Source of the DNA: JAVVEZ01 sp032250895
GTDB lineage: Bacteria > Pseudomonadota > Gammaproteobacteria > Pseudomonadales > Pseudohongiellaceae
Length of the DNA: 9,312 nt
Direction of reading: 5' to 3'
Assembly: GCA_032250895.1 (NCBI GenBank)
Contig: JAVVEZ010000110.1
Coordinates: forward strand, 1-9,312
The position numbers and the translations under genes were made by a program. Under the pieces are notes generated by a model that had not been told where the DNA came from, searched no databases, and was given only the letters and a program-made list of their open reading frames with translations. Of the stretch, positions 1-6,600 are shown piece by piece. How positions within the stretch are numbered: the first letter of the stretch is position 1; each line of letters starts with the position of its first letter.

Positions 1-1238
1 CCTTCCTGACCGACCTGGAGCAACGGGAACGCCAACGTAGCGGCATTGGCACGCTCAAGGTCGGCTACAACCGCGTGCATGGCTATTACATCGAGATCAG
101 CCGGCTCCAGTCTGAAACCGTACCCGGCGATTATATCCGGCGCCAGACCCTGAAGAATGCCGAACGCTTCATTACACCTCAATTGAAGGAGTTCGAGGAA
201 AAAGTCCTCAGCGCCCGCAGCCGGGCCCTGGCGCGGGAAAAACTGCTTTATGACGAACTGCTTGAACGCATTGCCGGCAATCTGACTGAATTGCAAAGCA
301 GTGCCTTCAGTATTGCCGAACTGGATGTGCTGGCCAATTTCGCCGAACGTGCCCAGAGCCTTGATCTGAGCTGCCCGCAACTGCAGGACGAACCCGGCAT
401 CCACATCACCCAGGGGCGCCATCCCGTGGTTGAGCAGGTTCTCCATGATGCCTTTGTACCCAATGACATCACACTGGACAGCAGCCAGAACATGCTGATC
501 ATCACGGGGCCCAACATGGGCGGCAAATCCACCTATATGCGGCAGACGGCCATCATCGTGTTGCTGGCCTACACGGGCTGTTTTGTCCCCGCTGTTCAGG
601 CCAGTCTGGGCCCCATAGACAGAATTTTCACCCGTATTGGCTCCTCCGACGACCTCGCGGGTGGACGCTCCACCTTCATGGTGGAGATGACCGAAACCGC
701 CAATATCCTGCATAACGCCACGGCGGCCAGTCTGGTGCTGATGGATGAGATTGGCCGCGGCACCAGCACCTTCGATGGCCTCTCTCTGGCCTGGGCCAGT
801 GCATTGCATATAGCCCGCGAAATCGGTGCCTTCACGCTCTTTGCCACCCACTACTTCGAACTGACCAGTTTGCCGGATCTGGTGCCTGGCATTGTCAATG
901 TCCATCTGAGTGCAGCTGAGCATGACCACGGCATCGTCTTTCTGCATAGCGTCAAACCGGGGCCGGCCAGTCAGAGCTATGGTTTGCAGGTTGCCCAACT
1001 GGCCGGTGTGCCCCGGCAGGTGATACAACAGGCGCGAGACAAACTACGGCAACTGGAAACAGAGGAATTTCAGGGGAAGAGCAAGGGAACAGGCTCGGCA
1101 GTGCAGGCCGAGCTCTTTGTGGAAAGCCCCACTCATCCCGCTCTGGAACTGCTGGACAGCAGCAAACCCGACGAGATGACGCCCCGGCAGGCGCATGAGT
1201 TGCTGTATCGCCTGCTGGAGCTCAGAAACACGAAATGA
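1..1238 (+). CDS. mutS: DNA mismatch repair protein MutS, C-terminal part (5' end outside window)
   Basis: MutS recognises base mismatches and small loops and recruits MutL through ATP-driven conformational change. The frame is open from base 3, so the gene is cut by the window edge; about 411 C-terminal residues are present, against roughly 850 in the family. Visible are the end of the lever/clamp region (LKVGYNRVHGYYIEISR, from about base 57), Walker A GPNMGGKST at 507-533, the conserved GGRSTFMVEMTETANILHN stretch, Walker B LVLMDEIGRGTST near 732-770, and FATHYFEL near 838-861. The C-terminus carries QAELF (near 1104), which fits the QxxLF beta-clamp-binding pattern, and a TPRQAHELLYRL tail like the E. 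coli oligomerisation segment. All ATPase motifs are intact. It stands upstream of fdxA on the same strand, but the 203-bp gap suggests separate transcription. Confidence 0.98.
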   Translation, partial: FLTDLEQRERQRSGIGTLKVGYNRVHGYYIEISRLQSETVPGDYIRRQTLKNAERFITPQLKEFEEKVLSARSRALAREKLLYDELLERIAGNLTELQSSAFSIAELDVLANFAERAQSLDLSCPQLQDEPGIHITQGRHPVVEQVLHDAFVPNDITLDSSQNMLIITGPNMGGKSTYMRQTAIIVLLAYTGCFVPAVQASLGPIDRIFTRIGSSDDLAGGRSTFMVEMTETANILHNATAASLVLMDEIGRGTSTFDGLSLAWASALHIAREIGAFTLFATHYFELTSLPDLVPGIVNVHLSAAEHDHGIVFLHSVKPGPASQSYGLQVAQLAGVPRQVIQQARDKLRQLETEEFQGKSKGTGSAVQAELFVESPTHPALELLDSSKPDEMTPRQAHELLYRLLELRNTK

Positions 1239-1273
1239 GACGGCATTGACGCAGGCAGGCCGCGTCCACACAC

Positions 1274-1303
1274 TTACACGAAACAAAAGAAAACTGTTAG
1301 AAT
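1274..1303 (+). promoter_or_regulatory. Possible sigma-70-type promoter ahead of fdxA
   Basis: In the gap between mutS and fdxA, TTACAC (1274-1279) and TAGAAT (1298-1303) are separated by 18 bases. The -10 box matches the consensus at five of six positions and the -35 box is weak. Transcription from here would give an untranslated leader of about 130 bases before the fdxA start at 1442. This is pattern matching only; no known operator site was recognised nearby. Confidence 0.3.
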
Positions 1304-1441
1304 AACGCGCTTTTTGCGGGAGCCTGTGCGGATTTCCTGGCAAGCCTGGCTGGCAACGCTTTGCAGTGGCTGATGGAACTTGTTTGGTTGATTTATAAAA
1401 GGCACCTCGATACCCCTGGATCTGGACGGAGAATATTGGCA

Positions 1442-1780
1442 ATGACATTCGTTGTTGGTGACAACTGTATTAAATGCAAGCACACAGACTGTGTTGAGGT
1501 CTGCCCGGTGGATTGTTTCTATGAAGGCCCCAACATGCTGGTAATCAACCCGGATGAATGCATCGATTGCGCCCTCTGTGAACCGGAATGTCCGGTTGAT
1601 GCAATTTTCGCGGAAGATGAAGTGCCGGAAGATCAGATCGACTTTATCGCACTCAATGCCGAACTTTCCGTGCAATGGCCCGTCATCACGGAAATGAAGG
1701 ATTCCCCGGCGGATGCCGAAGAATGGGATGGGGTGGAGAACAAGCTTCAGTATCTGGAGCGGGAATGGCCCGCTGAATAA
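1442..1780 (+). CDS. fdxA: Seven-iron ferredoxin FdxA ([3Fe-4S][4Fe-4S])
   Basis: This is a small cytoplasmic electron carrier of the Azotobacter FdI type; its physiological partner is not deducible here. The product is 112 residues, close to the roughly 107 of FdI, and is nearly collinear with it. Cysteines at 9, 17 and 50 match the [3Fe-4S] ligands and those at 21, 40, 43 and 46 match the [4Fe-4S] ligands (family numbering plus one for the initiator Met); extra cysteines are at 12 and 25. The ATG at 1442 is chosen because GGAGA at 1428-1432 gives a good ribosome binding site and because MTFVVGDNCIKCK is where the family begins. The frame is open further upstream to a TTG at 1361, but those 27 residues are unlike any FdxA. 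The gene converges with rpoS, and the same linkage to rpoS and mutS is seen in pseudomonads. Confidence 0.97.
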   Translation: MTFVVGDNCIKCKHTDCVEVCPVDCFYEGPNMLVINPDECIDCALCEPECPVDAIFAEDEVPEDQIDFIALNAELSVQWPVITEMKDSPADAEEWDGVENKLQYLEREWPAE

Positions 1781-1822
1781 AAGCGTTCCGGCCTGTTCTC
1801 AGCAATCTCATCACAGCGCTCA

Positions 1823-1867
1823 ATGTCAGGAAAGGACATGGGCTGGAACGGATCCGTGGGTTAGGGA
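1823..1867 (+). other. GGA-rich cluster downstream of fdxA, possible CsrA/RsmA-binding 3'UTR or small RNA
   Basis: Read on the + strand, five GGA triplets (1829, 1834, 1845, 1850 and 1865) occur within 39 bases. The first lies in the loop of a short hairpin: stem ATGTC (1823-1827) with GACAT (1835-1839) and a seven-base loop AGGAAAG. GGA in hairpin loops is the recognition pattern of CsrA/RsmA proteins, and in pseudomonads the RsmZ RNA lies between rpoS and fdxA. No upstream GacA-type TGTAAG...CTTACA box and no dedicated promoter were found, and no poly-U terminator follows, so a 3'UTR of fdxA is as likely as a separate RNA. It could also be chance. Confidence 0.25.
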
Positions 1868-1895
1868 AGCTCTGAGTGCGCCTGAGCTTCCCTAA
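1861..1895. repeat. Perfect 12-bp inverted repeat between converging fdxA and rpoS, containing the rpoS stop codon
   Basis: TTAGGGAAGCTC at 1861-1872 is the exact reverse complement of 1884-1895, with an 11-base loop. On the + strand RNA the stem can be extended by a G-U and three further pairs (1857-1860 with 1896-1899); on the - strand the G-U position becomes an A-C mismatch. The rpoS stop codon (TAG, complement of 1892-1894) lies inside one arm. Neither side is followed by a T-run, so it is not a canonical intrinsic terminator, but a stem this strong between two converging genes is a reasonable candidate for blocking read-through or protecting 3' ends. Confidence 0.75.
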
Positions 1896-2950
1896 TCCAA
1901 CAGGCTATCTATCGACAGTCCCTCGCGCTCCAGCATCCGTCGCAGCTTGGCCAGGGCTTCCATCTGGATCTGCCGGACTCTTTCCCGGGTCAGACCGACT
2001 TCCTTGCCGACATTTTCAAGCGTTGTGGTCTCGTATCCCCTGAGTCCAAAACGGCGGGCTACGATTTCACTCTGCTTCCGGGACAGCCGGTCCAGCCAGT
2101 TGTCAAGATTGAGCTTCATGTTCCGCTCTTCAAGGATCGCTGCCGGATCGGAAACCTGCCGATCCGCAATGGTATCCAGCAATGTGCGGCTGGAGTCCCG
2201 CGCCAGCGGGGCATCTGCAGAATAGACCGGCGTATTGAATTTCATCAGCTTCTTGACCTGCTTGATCGTCTTGTCGAGATGCTCCGCAATTTCCTCCGCG
2301 CTTGCCTCCCGTTCATTGATCACTGCAAGTTCCCTGGCCGCACGTTCACAACTGAGTACATCCTTCATTACATGGACCGGCAAGCGGATAATACGAGTCT
2401 GATTAATGAGCGCTCGTTCTATATTCTGTTTGATCCACCAGGTGGCATAGGTCGAAAACCGGTATCCAAGTTCCGGATCAAATTTCTCGACAGCCCTGAT
2501 CAGTCCCAGGTTTCCTTCTTCAACAAGATCGAGAAAGCAAAGCCCCTTGTTCAGGTAATTGCGTGCCAGCCTTACCACCAGACGCAAATTTGATTCGATC
2601 ATTTTTTTCTTGCTTTCGGCATCACCCTGACGCACTTGCCGGGAAAGCATCACTTCCTGTTCAGCATTGAGCAAAGGTGAACAACCGATTTCATTCAGAT
2701 AAAGGCGGGTGGCATCCAGGTTTTCATGAACGAAACCGGCAACAGGGTTTTTTACATTTTTGGCGTCATCGCTTTCCATTTCAGGAAAAAATTCATCATC
2801 CGAAAGTGGCGTTTCTTCCAGAAATTCTGTATCCGGTTCAAACCCGGAAGCAATGAACTGCGGGGAAGCAGCAACATCCGGCAGAGGAGATTTATCATCA
2901 AAATTCTTTGTGCCTGAGGCGGCCTGATTCTTGTCGTTATCCGATCTCAT
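1892..2950 (-). CDS. rpoS: RNA polymerase sigma factor RpoS (stationary phase / general stress)
   Basis: RpoS directs core RNA polymerase to general-stress and stationary-phase promoters. The 352-residue product shows region 1.2 (LDATRLYLNEIG, 78-89), region 2 with NLRLVVRLAR, DLVEEGNLGLIRAVEKFDP and RFSTYATWWIKQNIERA (about 121-180), IRLPVHVMK (188-196), region 3, and region 4 with the helix-turn-helix LENVGKEVGLTRERVRQIQ (311-329). Lys196 lies at the position of E. coli Lys173, which affects both promoter selectivity and RssB recognition. The VMKDV context and the gene's place directly after nlpD favour RpoS over RpoD or RpoH. The N-terminus ahead of region 1.2 is acidic and about 24 residues longer than in E. 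coli. The ATG at 2950 has AGGA at 2959-2962. The stop codon falls in an inverted repeat. Confidence 0.97.
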   Translation of the reverse strand: MRSDNDKNQAASGTKNFDDKSPLPDVAASPQFIASGFEPDTEFLEETPLSDDEFFPEMESDDAKNVKNPVAGFVHENLDATRLYLNEIGCSPLLNAEQEVMLSRQVRQGDAESKKKMIESNLRLVVRLARNYLNKGLCFLDLVEEGNLGLIRAVEKFDPELGYRFSTYATWWIKQNIERALINQTRIIRLPVHVMKDVLSCERAARELAVINEREASAEEIAEHLDKTIKQVKKLMKFNTPVYSADAPLARDSSRTLLDTIADRQVSDPAAILEERNMKLNLDNWLDRLSRKQSEIVARRFGLRGYETTTLENVGKEVGLTRERVRQIQMEALAKLRRMLEREGLSIDSLLD

Positions 2951-3045
2951 CCCTAAAATCCTTTCAGCTTATCGTTTTTTTTATAAATATATGCCTTTCA
3001 TTCCATAAGATTTCGAAAGTATACATCAGGATTTCTGGCTGTCTA
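2951..3045 (-). promoter_or_regulatory. Probable proximal rpoS promoter and A-rich leader in the nlpD-rpoS gap
   Basis: On the - strand, TAGACA (complement of 3040-3045) and TATACT (complement of 3018-3023) are 16 bases apart, each five of six to the sigma-70 consensus. A start near 3011 would give a leader of about 60 bases. That leader has a run of eight A (complement of 2975-2982) in an AU-rich stretch just upstream of the AGGA ribosome binding site. In E. coli the main rpoS promoter lies inside nlpD with a long regulatory leader, so this short proximal one is notable if used. The A-run could be an Hfq or S1 contact; that is inference. Confidence 0.5.
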
Positions 3046-3073
3046 ATTTATTTTCGGGAGACGAGAATAATGC

Positions 3074-4036
3074 TCAACGGGACGGCAGATAGCTGAGCGG
3101 ATTCACAGGCTTGCCGTCCAGCCGTATTTCAAAATGCAGCATGTCATGATCAATCCCCGTCGATCCCAGTTCCGCAATTTGCTGACCGAGGGCAACCCGT
3201 TCACCTTCGGTGACCAGTATCTGCCGATTATGGGCATAGGCGCTGAGGAAATGTTCGTTGTGTTTGACAATGACGAGTTCACCATAGCGCAGCAAGCCCC
3301 TGCCCGCATAAACCACCTCACCGGCAGCCGCAGCCAGAACGTCATCACCTTCCCTGCCACCGATATCGATCCCTTTGTTTTCAACACCGGACGCTGAAAA
3401 GCGTCCCAGCAAAGGACCCCTGGCAGGCCAGGCCCACACGAGTTCCGCCCTTTCCCCATTCGATACGACGCCTGGCTTTGCGGCATCCGGGACCGCGACT
3501 GAAGCCGCCGGAGATTCAGTCGATACCGGTGCATCGATATCTCTTCTGGAAACTGGTGGTGCAAGCACGACCGCAGAGCTCACCGCCTGTCCCTGCCTGT
3601 TGGCGGCCGGAGCACTCGCTGACAATGTCGTCGCTGTATTTCCACCACTGCCGATGATCCCATTGTCCACAATCAAGGTCTGCCCAGGGAAGATGGTGTA
3701 GGGAGCAGAAATATTGTTGAGTCGGGCCAGGGTGTTGTAATCGAGATCATACATCCAGGCCACGGCATACAGGGTTTCACCACCGTTCACCCGGTGTGTG
3801 CGAGGGGGCGGCTGACTGCTGATATCGCCCACAGGCGCCTGATAGGGGCTGGAACAGGCGACAGTCAGCAAAAGTCCGAAAACAAGGACAATAGCAAGGA
3901 ATCTCCGAACCAGCCCGCCAGCATCGCTCCGGTGAAGGCCGGGGGCCGCTGAAAGCAATGAGCAGGATTCCGGCCTTCGCCGGGATGACAAGTGATTCAG
4001 AGCTTCCCTCGATAAGGACATCATGATGCTGCGCAT
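3074..4036 (-). CDS. nlpD: NlpD-type lipoprotein, LysM plus degenerate M23 (LytM) domain
   Basis: NlpD is an outer-membrane lipoprotein that activates the amidase AmiC to split septal peptidoglycan in E. coli. In the 320-residue frame a hydrophobic signal segment (about 46-60) ends in LTVAC with lipid-acceptor Cys61. A LysM domain follows (81-123), then a Ser/Ala/Pro-rich linker, and an M23 fold from about 200 to 320. Two metal-ligand histidines are missing: NKGID (Asn220) replaces HxGxD and MLHFE (Met299) replaces HLHFE, as in E. coli NlpD, so it is probably an activator and not a hydrolase. The N-terminus is suspect. The ATG at 4036 has no good ribosome binding site and gives about 45 residues before the signal segment, 24 of them encoded by a REP-like repeat. 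In-frame ATGs at 4024 and 4021 and TTGs at 3991 and 3958 are alternatives. rpoS follows after 123 bases. Confidence 0.93.
   Translation of the reverse strand: MRSIMMSLSREALNHLSSRRRPESCSLLSAAPGLHRSDAGGLVRRFLAIVLVFGLLLTVACSSPYQAPVGDISSQPPPRTHRVNGGETLYAVAWMYDLDYNTLARLNNISAPYTIFPGQTLIVDNGIIGSGGNTATTLSASAPAANRQGQAVSSAVVLAPPVSRRDIDAPVSTESPAASVAVPDAAKPGVVSNGERAELVWAWPARGPLLGRFSASGVENKGIDIGGREGDDVLAAAAGEVVYAGRGLLRYGELVIVKHNEHFLSAYAHNRQILVTEGERVALGQQIAELGSTGIDHDMLHFEIRLDGKPVNPLSYLPSR
3922..3990. repeat. REP-like palindromic element, two inverted copies, inside the 5' end of nlpD
   Basis: On the - strand, GTCATCCCGGCGAAGGCCGG (complement of 3970-3989) has the form of the proteobacterial REP palindromes that begin GTCATCCC and contain a CCGGC-GAAG-GCCGG hairpin. 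A degenerate inverted copy lies at 3922-3942 (CATCGCTCCGGTGAAGGCCGG on the + strand, within 21 bases), so the two arms face each other across a 27-base spacer, like a BIME pair. The element spans 69 bases, a multiple of three, without a stop in the nlpD frame, and would encode nlpD residues 16-39. REP elements are usually intergenic, which suggests either an insertion that extended the protein or a true nlpD start downstream of it. No RAYT transposase is in the window. Confidence 0.7.
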
Positions 4037-4085
4037 ACTTTCGTCAACAAGTTTCCAGTGACCCGTTTCCGCTCTGCGGCCTTGT

Positions 4086-5021
4086 TCAGGGGCTTCCCTG
4101 GCTTACTGTTCCTGTCTTTCCCCGCAAAGCAAATTTTTCCAGGCCATAAACAAGAAAAAAACCCAGCAATAGCAACAAGAGACAGGCCCCCCAGTAAACA
4201 TCTTCTCCACTCACCGCACTATATTCCAGGGGTGACAGATTCCGATAAAGAATCGGGACTGCCTGTCCACTGTCATTCAGGCCAAAGGCAACAGCCTGTT
4301 TCCAGGGCCAGAGACTGTAAAGTGAACCGGCAAGAATACCCAGCAAAAAGGCCAGAATCTGATTCCGGTAGTGTTTGAACAGAAATGACAGCAGATTCGA
4401 AAATACTATCAGTCCGGTAATACAGCCCACGGCAAAGATGCCTATGATCTGCATATCCAGATTTTTCAGGGCGTTGAGCACCGGCGCATACGCACCCAGC
4501 AGAACCAGAATAAAGGCCCCTGAAATCCCTGGCAGAATCATCGCACAAATGGCCACGGCACCATAAACAAAGAAGAAACCCAGACTGATGTTTCCGGTTC
4601 GCGCCGGCAACAGTGCCAGCGTGATGGACAAGGCCAGCCCCAACAGAAGCAGCATGATCATTTTCGGGTTCCAGGCTTCAATCCTGCCGGCCACATACCA
4701 GCAGGAAGCCAGGATCAGTCCGATAAAAAAGGCCATGAGCAGTTGCGCATGCTCATCCAGCAAAAAAACCACGAGATTGGCCAGCAACAGCAGGCTGCTC
4801 AGAATACCCAGCAGCAAGGTCAGCAGGAACTCGCCATTGATATGCCGCCAGAATGCTGCAAAACCCTGCTTGAACAGTATTCCCGCCGCTTCAAGATTCA
4901 GGGATTTGATGGCATTGATCAATTCTTCATAGATATTGGCAATAAACGCGATGGTGCCCCCGGAAATACCGGGGACGGTATCGGCGGCACCCATGGCCAT
5001 GCCTTTCAAGAAAAGTAACAT
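4086..5021 (-). CDS. DUF368 family polytopic membrane protein, probable polyprenyl-phosphate transporter (PopT-like)
   Basis: DUF368 proteins of the PopT type have been linked to returning undecaprenyl phosphate across the inner membrane for reuse in peptidoglycan and other envelope polymer synthesis. That role is assigned from the family. The 311-residue product begins LKGMAMGAADTVPGISGGT, the family signature, and a second PGISGAF stands at 164-170, so the two halves look like an internal duplication. About eight hydrophobic segments are visible (roughly 67-88, 93-110, 120-139, 148-160, 166-184, 190-208, 220-238 and 277-293). The ATG at 5021 is preferred; the frame extends seven codons to a TTG at 5042 but neither has a strong ribosome binding site. 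It lies 40 bases after pcm and 49 bases before the longest nlpD frame, so it is probably cotranscribed with them. Confidence 0.93.
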   Translation of the reverse strand: MLLFLKGMAMGAADTVPGISGGTIAFIANIYEELINAIKSLNLEAAGILFKQGFAAFWRHINGEFLLTLLLGILSSLLLLANLVVFLLDEHAQLLMAFFIGLILASCWYVAGRIEAWNPKMIMLLLLGLALSITLALLPARTGNISLGFFFVYGAVAICAMILPGISGAFILVLLGAYAPVLNALKNLDMQIIGIFAVGCITGLIVFSNLLSFLFKHYRNQILAFLLGILAGSLYSLWPWKQAVAFGLNDSGQAVPILYRNLSPLEYSAVSGEDVYWGACLLLLLLGFFLVYGLEKFALRGKTGTVSQGSP

Positions 5022-5061
5022 TCGTCTGCGATTGATAATCAAGAAGCTGTTTCAACCTCGT

Positions 5062-5733
5062 TTATTGTCTGACCACTCCGTCGAGCAGGGGTACAAAGCG
5101 TACCGGCTCGAGGGCCTGTTCGATGATTTCCCCCCTCTGTCGGGTGTAGGTTCGAAGTTCCTGCTGCAGTGAATCACCTACCGGCATGACCAGCACACCG
5201 CCTTCCGCAAGTTCTCGCAAGAGTTCCGGGGGAGCTTCCGGCGCCACTGCCGCCGCGATGATGGCATCATAGGGCGCGTGCTCCGGCCAGCCCTCATTGC
5301 CATCACCCAATCGGGCACTGATATTCTTCAAACCCAGGTCCTGGAAACGCTTGCGGGCTCTGCTGAGCAGAGGATTGATCCGCTCGATGCTGTACACCTG
5401 AGATACCAGCCGGGACAGAATGGCCGCCTGATAGCCACAGCCGGTTCCGATTTCCAGCACCCGCTCCACATGCTTTCTGCCCGCCAGGGCGATCTCGGTC
5501 ATGCGTGCAACAATGTAAGGCTGTGAAATAGTCTGACCGAAGCCAATGGGCAGGGATACATCTTCATAGGCGCGATGAGCCAGGGCCTCATCGATGAAGA
5601 GATGACGGGGTGTCGTCCTGATGGCTTCCAGCACGGCCACCTGCCGGATTCCCTGTTCCATCAGACGCTGCACCAGACGTTCCCGCGTCCGCTGCGAGGT
5701 CATGCCTATTCCCTGCTGCCTGATACTGTTCAT
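5062..5733 (-). CDS. pcm: Protein-L-isoaspartate O-methyltransferase
   Basis: Pcm uses S-adenosylmethionine to methylate L-isoaspartyl residues in aged cytoplasmic proteins and so starts their repair. The 223-residue product has TPRHLFIDEALAHRAYED (41-58), the substrate-side LPIGFGQTISQPYIVARM (61-78), SAM motif I VLEIGTGCGYQAA (92-104), GDGNEGWP (143-150) and the C-terminal VRFVPLLDG (211-219), all as in the family. The ATG at 5733 is chosen because it overlaps the surE stop as ATGA and has AGGAG five bases ahead of it inside surE. A second in-frame ATG at 5703 (MTSQRTRERL) also has AGGGA in front and matches the start of pseudomonad Pcm, so the true start could be ten codons later. The frame is open 12 codons upstream without a reason to use them. 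Confidence 0.97.
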   Translation of the reverse strand: MNSIRQQGIGMTSQRTRERLVQRLMEQGIRQVAVLEAIRTTPRHLFIDEALAHRAYEDVSLPIGFGQTISQPYIVARMTEIALAGRKHVERVLEIGTGCGYQAAILSRLVSQVYSIERINPLLSRARKRFQDLGLKNISARLGDGNEGWPEHAPYDAIIAAAVAPEAPPELLRELAEGGVLVMPVGDSLQQELRTYTRQRGEIIEQALEPVRFVPLLDGVVRQ

Positions 5734-6536
5734 ATCAGCTCCTGGACCGCTGGCTGCATCAGAGCACACAAGCGGGCCGCATGCTGTTCCAGTTTCTGGC
5801 TCATTGCCGGCACACTGGCATGATAGGTCATGTCGGCATGAATGGGTGTAATGGACACATAGCCATTGGCCACGGCATGAAAATCAGTGCCGGCCACGGC
5901 GGCAACCGGCCCCCCGGCACGGCCTATCCAGTACAGGGTTTTACCGCGCGGGTTTTGCGCCTTTATCGGATTTTCCCCGCGCAACCTTTGCCCCAATACC
6001 GTCAGTTTGAAACCCTTGATCCTGTCTGCCGGGAGGTCCGGAATATTGATATTGAAGACCGTTCTGGGACTGGCCTGCAAGTCGTCGAGGACGGGGATCA
6101 GTTGCCGGACAATGGTCGCTGCGGTCATGAAATGTTCAGGACCGGCGTCCATTTTCGAGGTTGTCAGGGAGACGGCCAGCGCCGCTTTTGCCAGGAAGCG
6201 CCCTTCCATGGCGGCGGCAACCGTCCCGGAATACAACACGTCATCGCCCAGATTCGCGCCCAGATTGATCCCGGAGATCACCCGCTGCGGGATGGGCATG
6301 AAAATCTCGGCGGTCCCGAGATGGACACAATCGGTTGGCGTGCCATCAACGGCAATAAAATTGTTGGCCAGGAGTTCCGTGTGCAAGGGACGGTCCAGGG
6401 TAATGGAGTTGCTGACACCGGAACGATCCCGACTGGGGGCTATCACTTTCAACTCGAAATCCGCTTTCAGGCAGGCCTCCAGTGCCAGCAGCCCCGGGGC
6501 ATACACGCCATCGTCATTGGATAGTAATAAACTCAT
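5730..6536 (-). CDS. surE: 5'/3'-nucleotidase SurE
   Basis: SurE is a divalent-metal-dependent survival phosphatase that dephosphorylates nucleoside 5'- and 3'-monophosphates, and in E. coli is important in stationary phase. The 268-residue product starts MSLLLSNDDGVYAPG, with the metal-binding Asp8-Asp9, then SRDRSGVSNS with Ser39, and SGINLGANLGDDVLYSGTVAAAMEG (metal ligand Asn91), all conserved. Length is typical. The ATG at 6536 has AGGA six bases ahead. The stop overlaps the pcm start (ATGA), which is the usual translational coupling for this pair. truD ends 64 bases upstream; no promoter was recognised in that gap. Confidence 0.98.
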   Translation of the reverse strand: MSLLLSNDDGVYAPGLLALEACLKADFELKVIAPSRDRSGVSNSITLDRPLHTELLANNFIAVDGTPTDCVHLGTAEIFMPIPQRVISGINLGANLGDDVLYSGTVAAAMEGRFLAKAALAVSLTTSKMDAGPEHFMTAATIVRQLIPVLDDLQASPRTVFNINIPDLPADRIKGFKLTVLGQRLRGENPIKAQNPRGKTLYWIGRAGGPVAAVAGTDFHAVANGYVSITPIHADMTYHASVPAMSQKLEQHAARLCALMQPAVQELI

Positions 6537-6600
6537 GTTTTTCCTGCTGCACTGCCTGCTGTCTGATGACTCATGAAAACGTCCGCAACCACCGGATGCG

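Noticed and set aside
1361..1441. 27-codon upstream extension of fdxA from a TTG
   Set aside because: FdxA proteins begin at the MTFVV segment, and the internal ATG at 1442 has its own good ribosome binding site.
3103..3564. 153-codon frame overlapping nlpD on the same strand
   Set aside because: It is an out-of-frame reading of the nlpD M23 domain with no features of its own; the nlpD frame carries the LysM, lipobox and M23 motifs.
1863..4009. 13-bp match AGGGAAGCTCTGA shared between the hairpin at 1863-1875 (+) and the sequence next to the REP-like element at 3997-4009 (-)
   Set aside because: It could hint at a common mobile-element end, but about one 13-bp match is expected by chance in a window this long over both orientations, so it is not evidence on its own. 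A genome-wide count of the motif would settle it.
4958..4975. Hairpin CCCCGG-AAATA-CCGGGG inside the DUF368 gene
   Set aside because: It encodes the conserved VPGISGG signature; the Pro and Gly codons produce the symmetry, so no separate element is needed.
5781..6524. 247-codon open frame on the + strand opposite surE
   Set aside because: It lies almost wholly antisense to a well-supported surE, its translation has no recognisable domain and is Gly/His/Gln-rich as expected from reverse reading of a GC-rich gene.
6537..6600. 64-base gap between truD and surE examined for a promoter or terminator
   Set aside because: Only the surE ribosome binding site is clear; no convincing -35/-10 pair or hairpin with a T-run was found.
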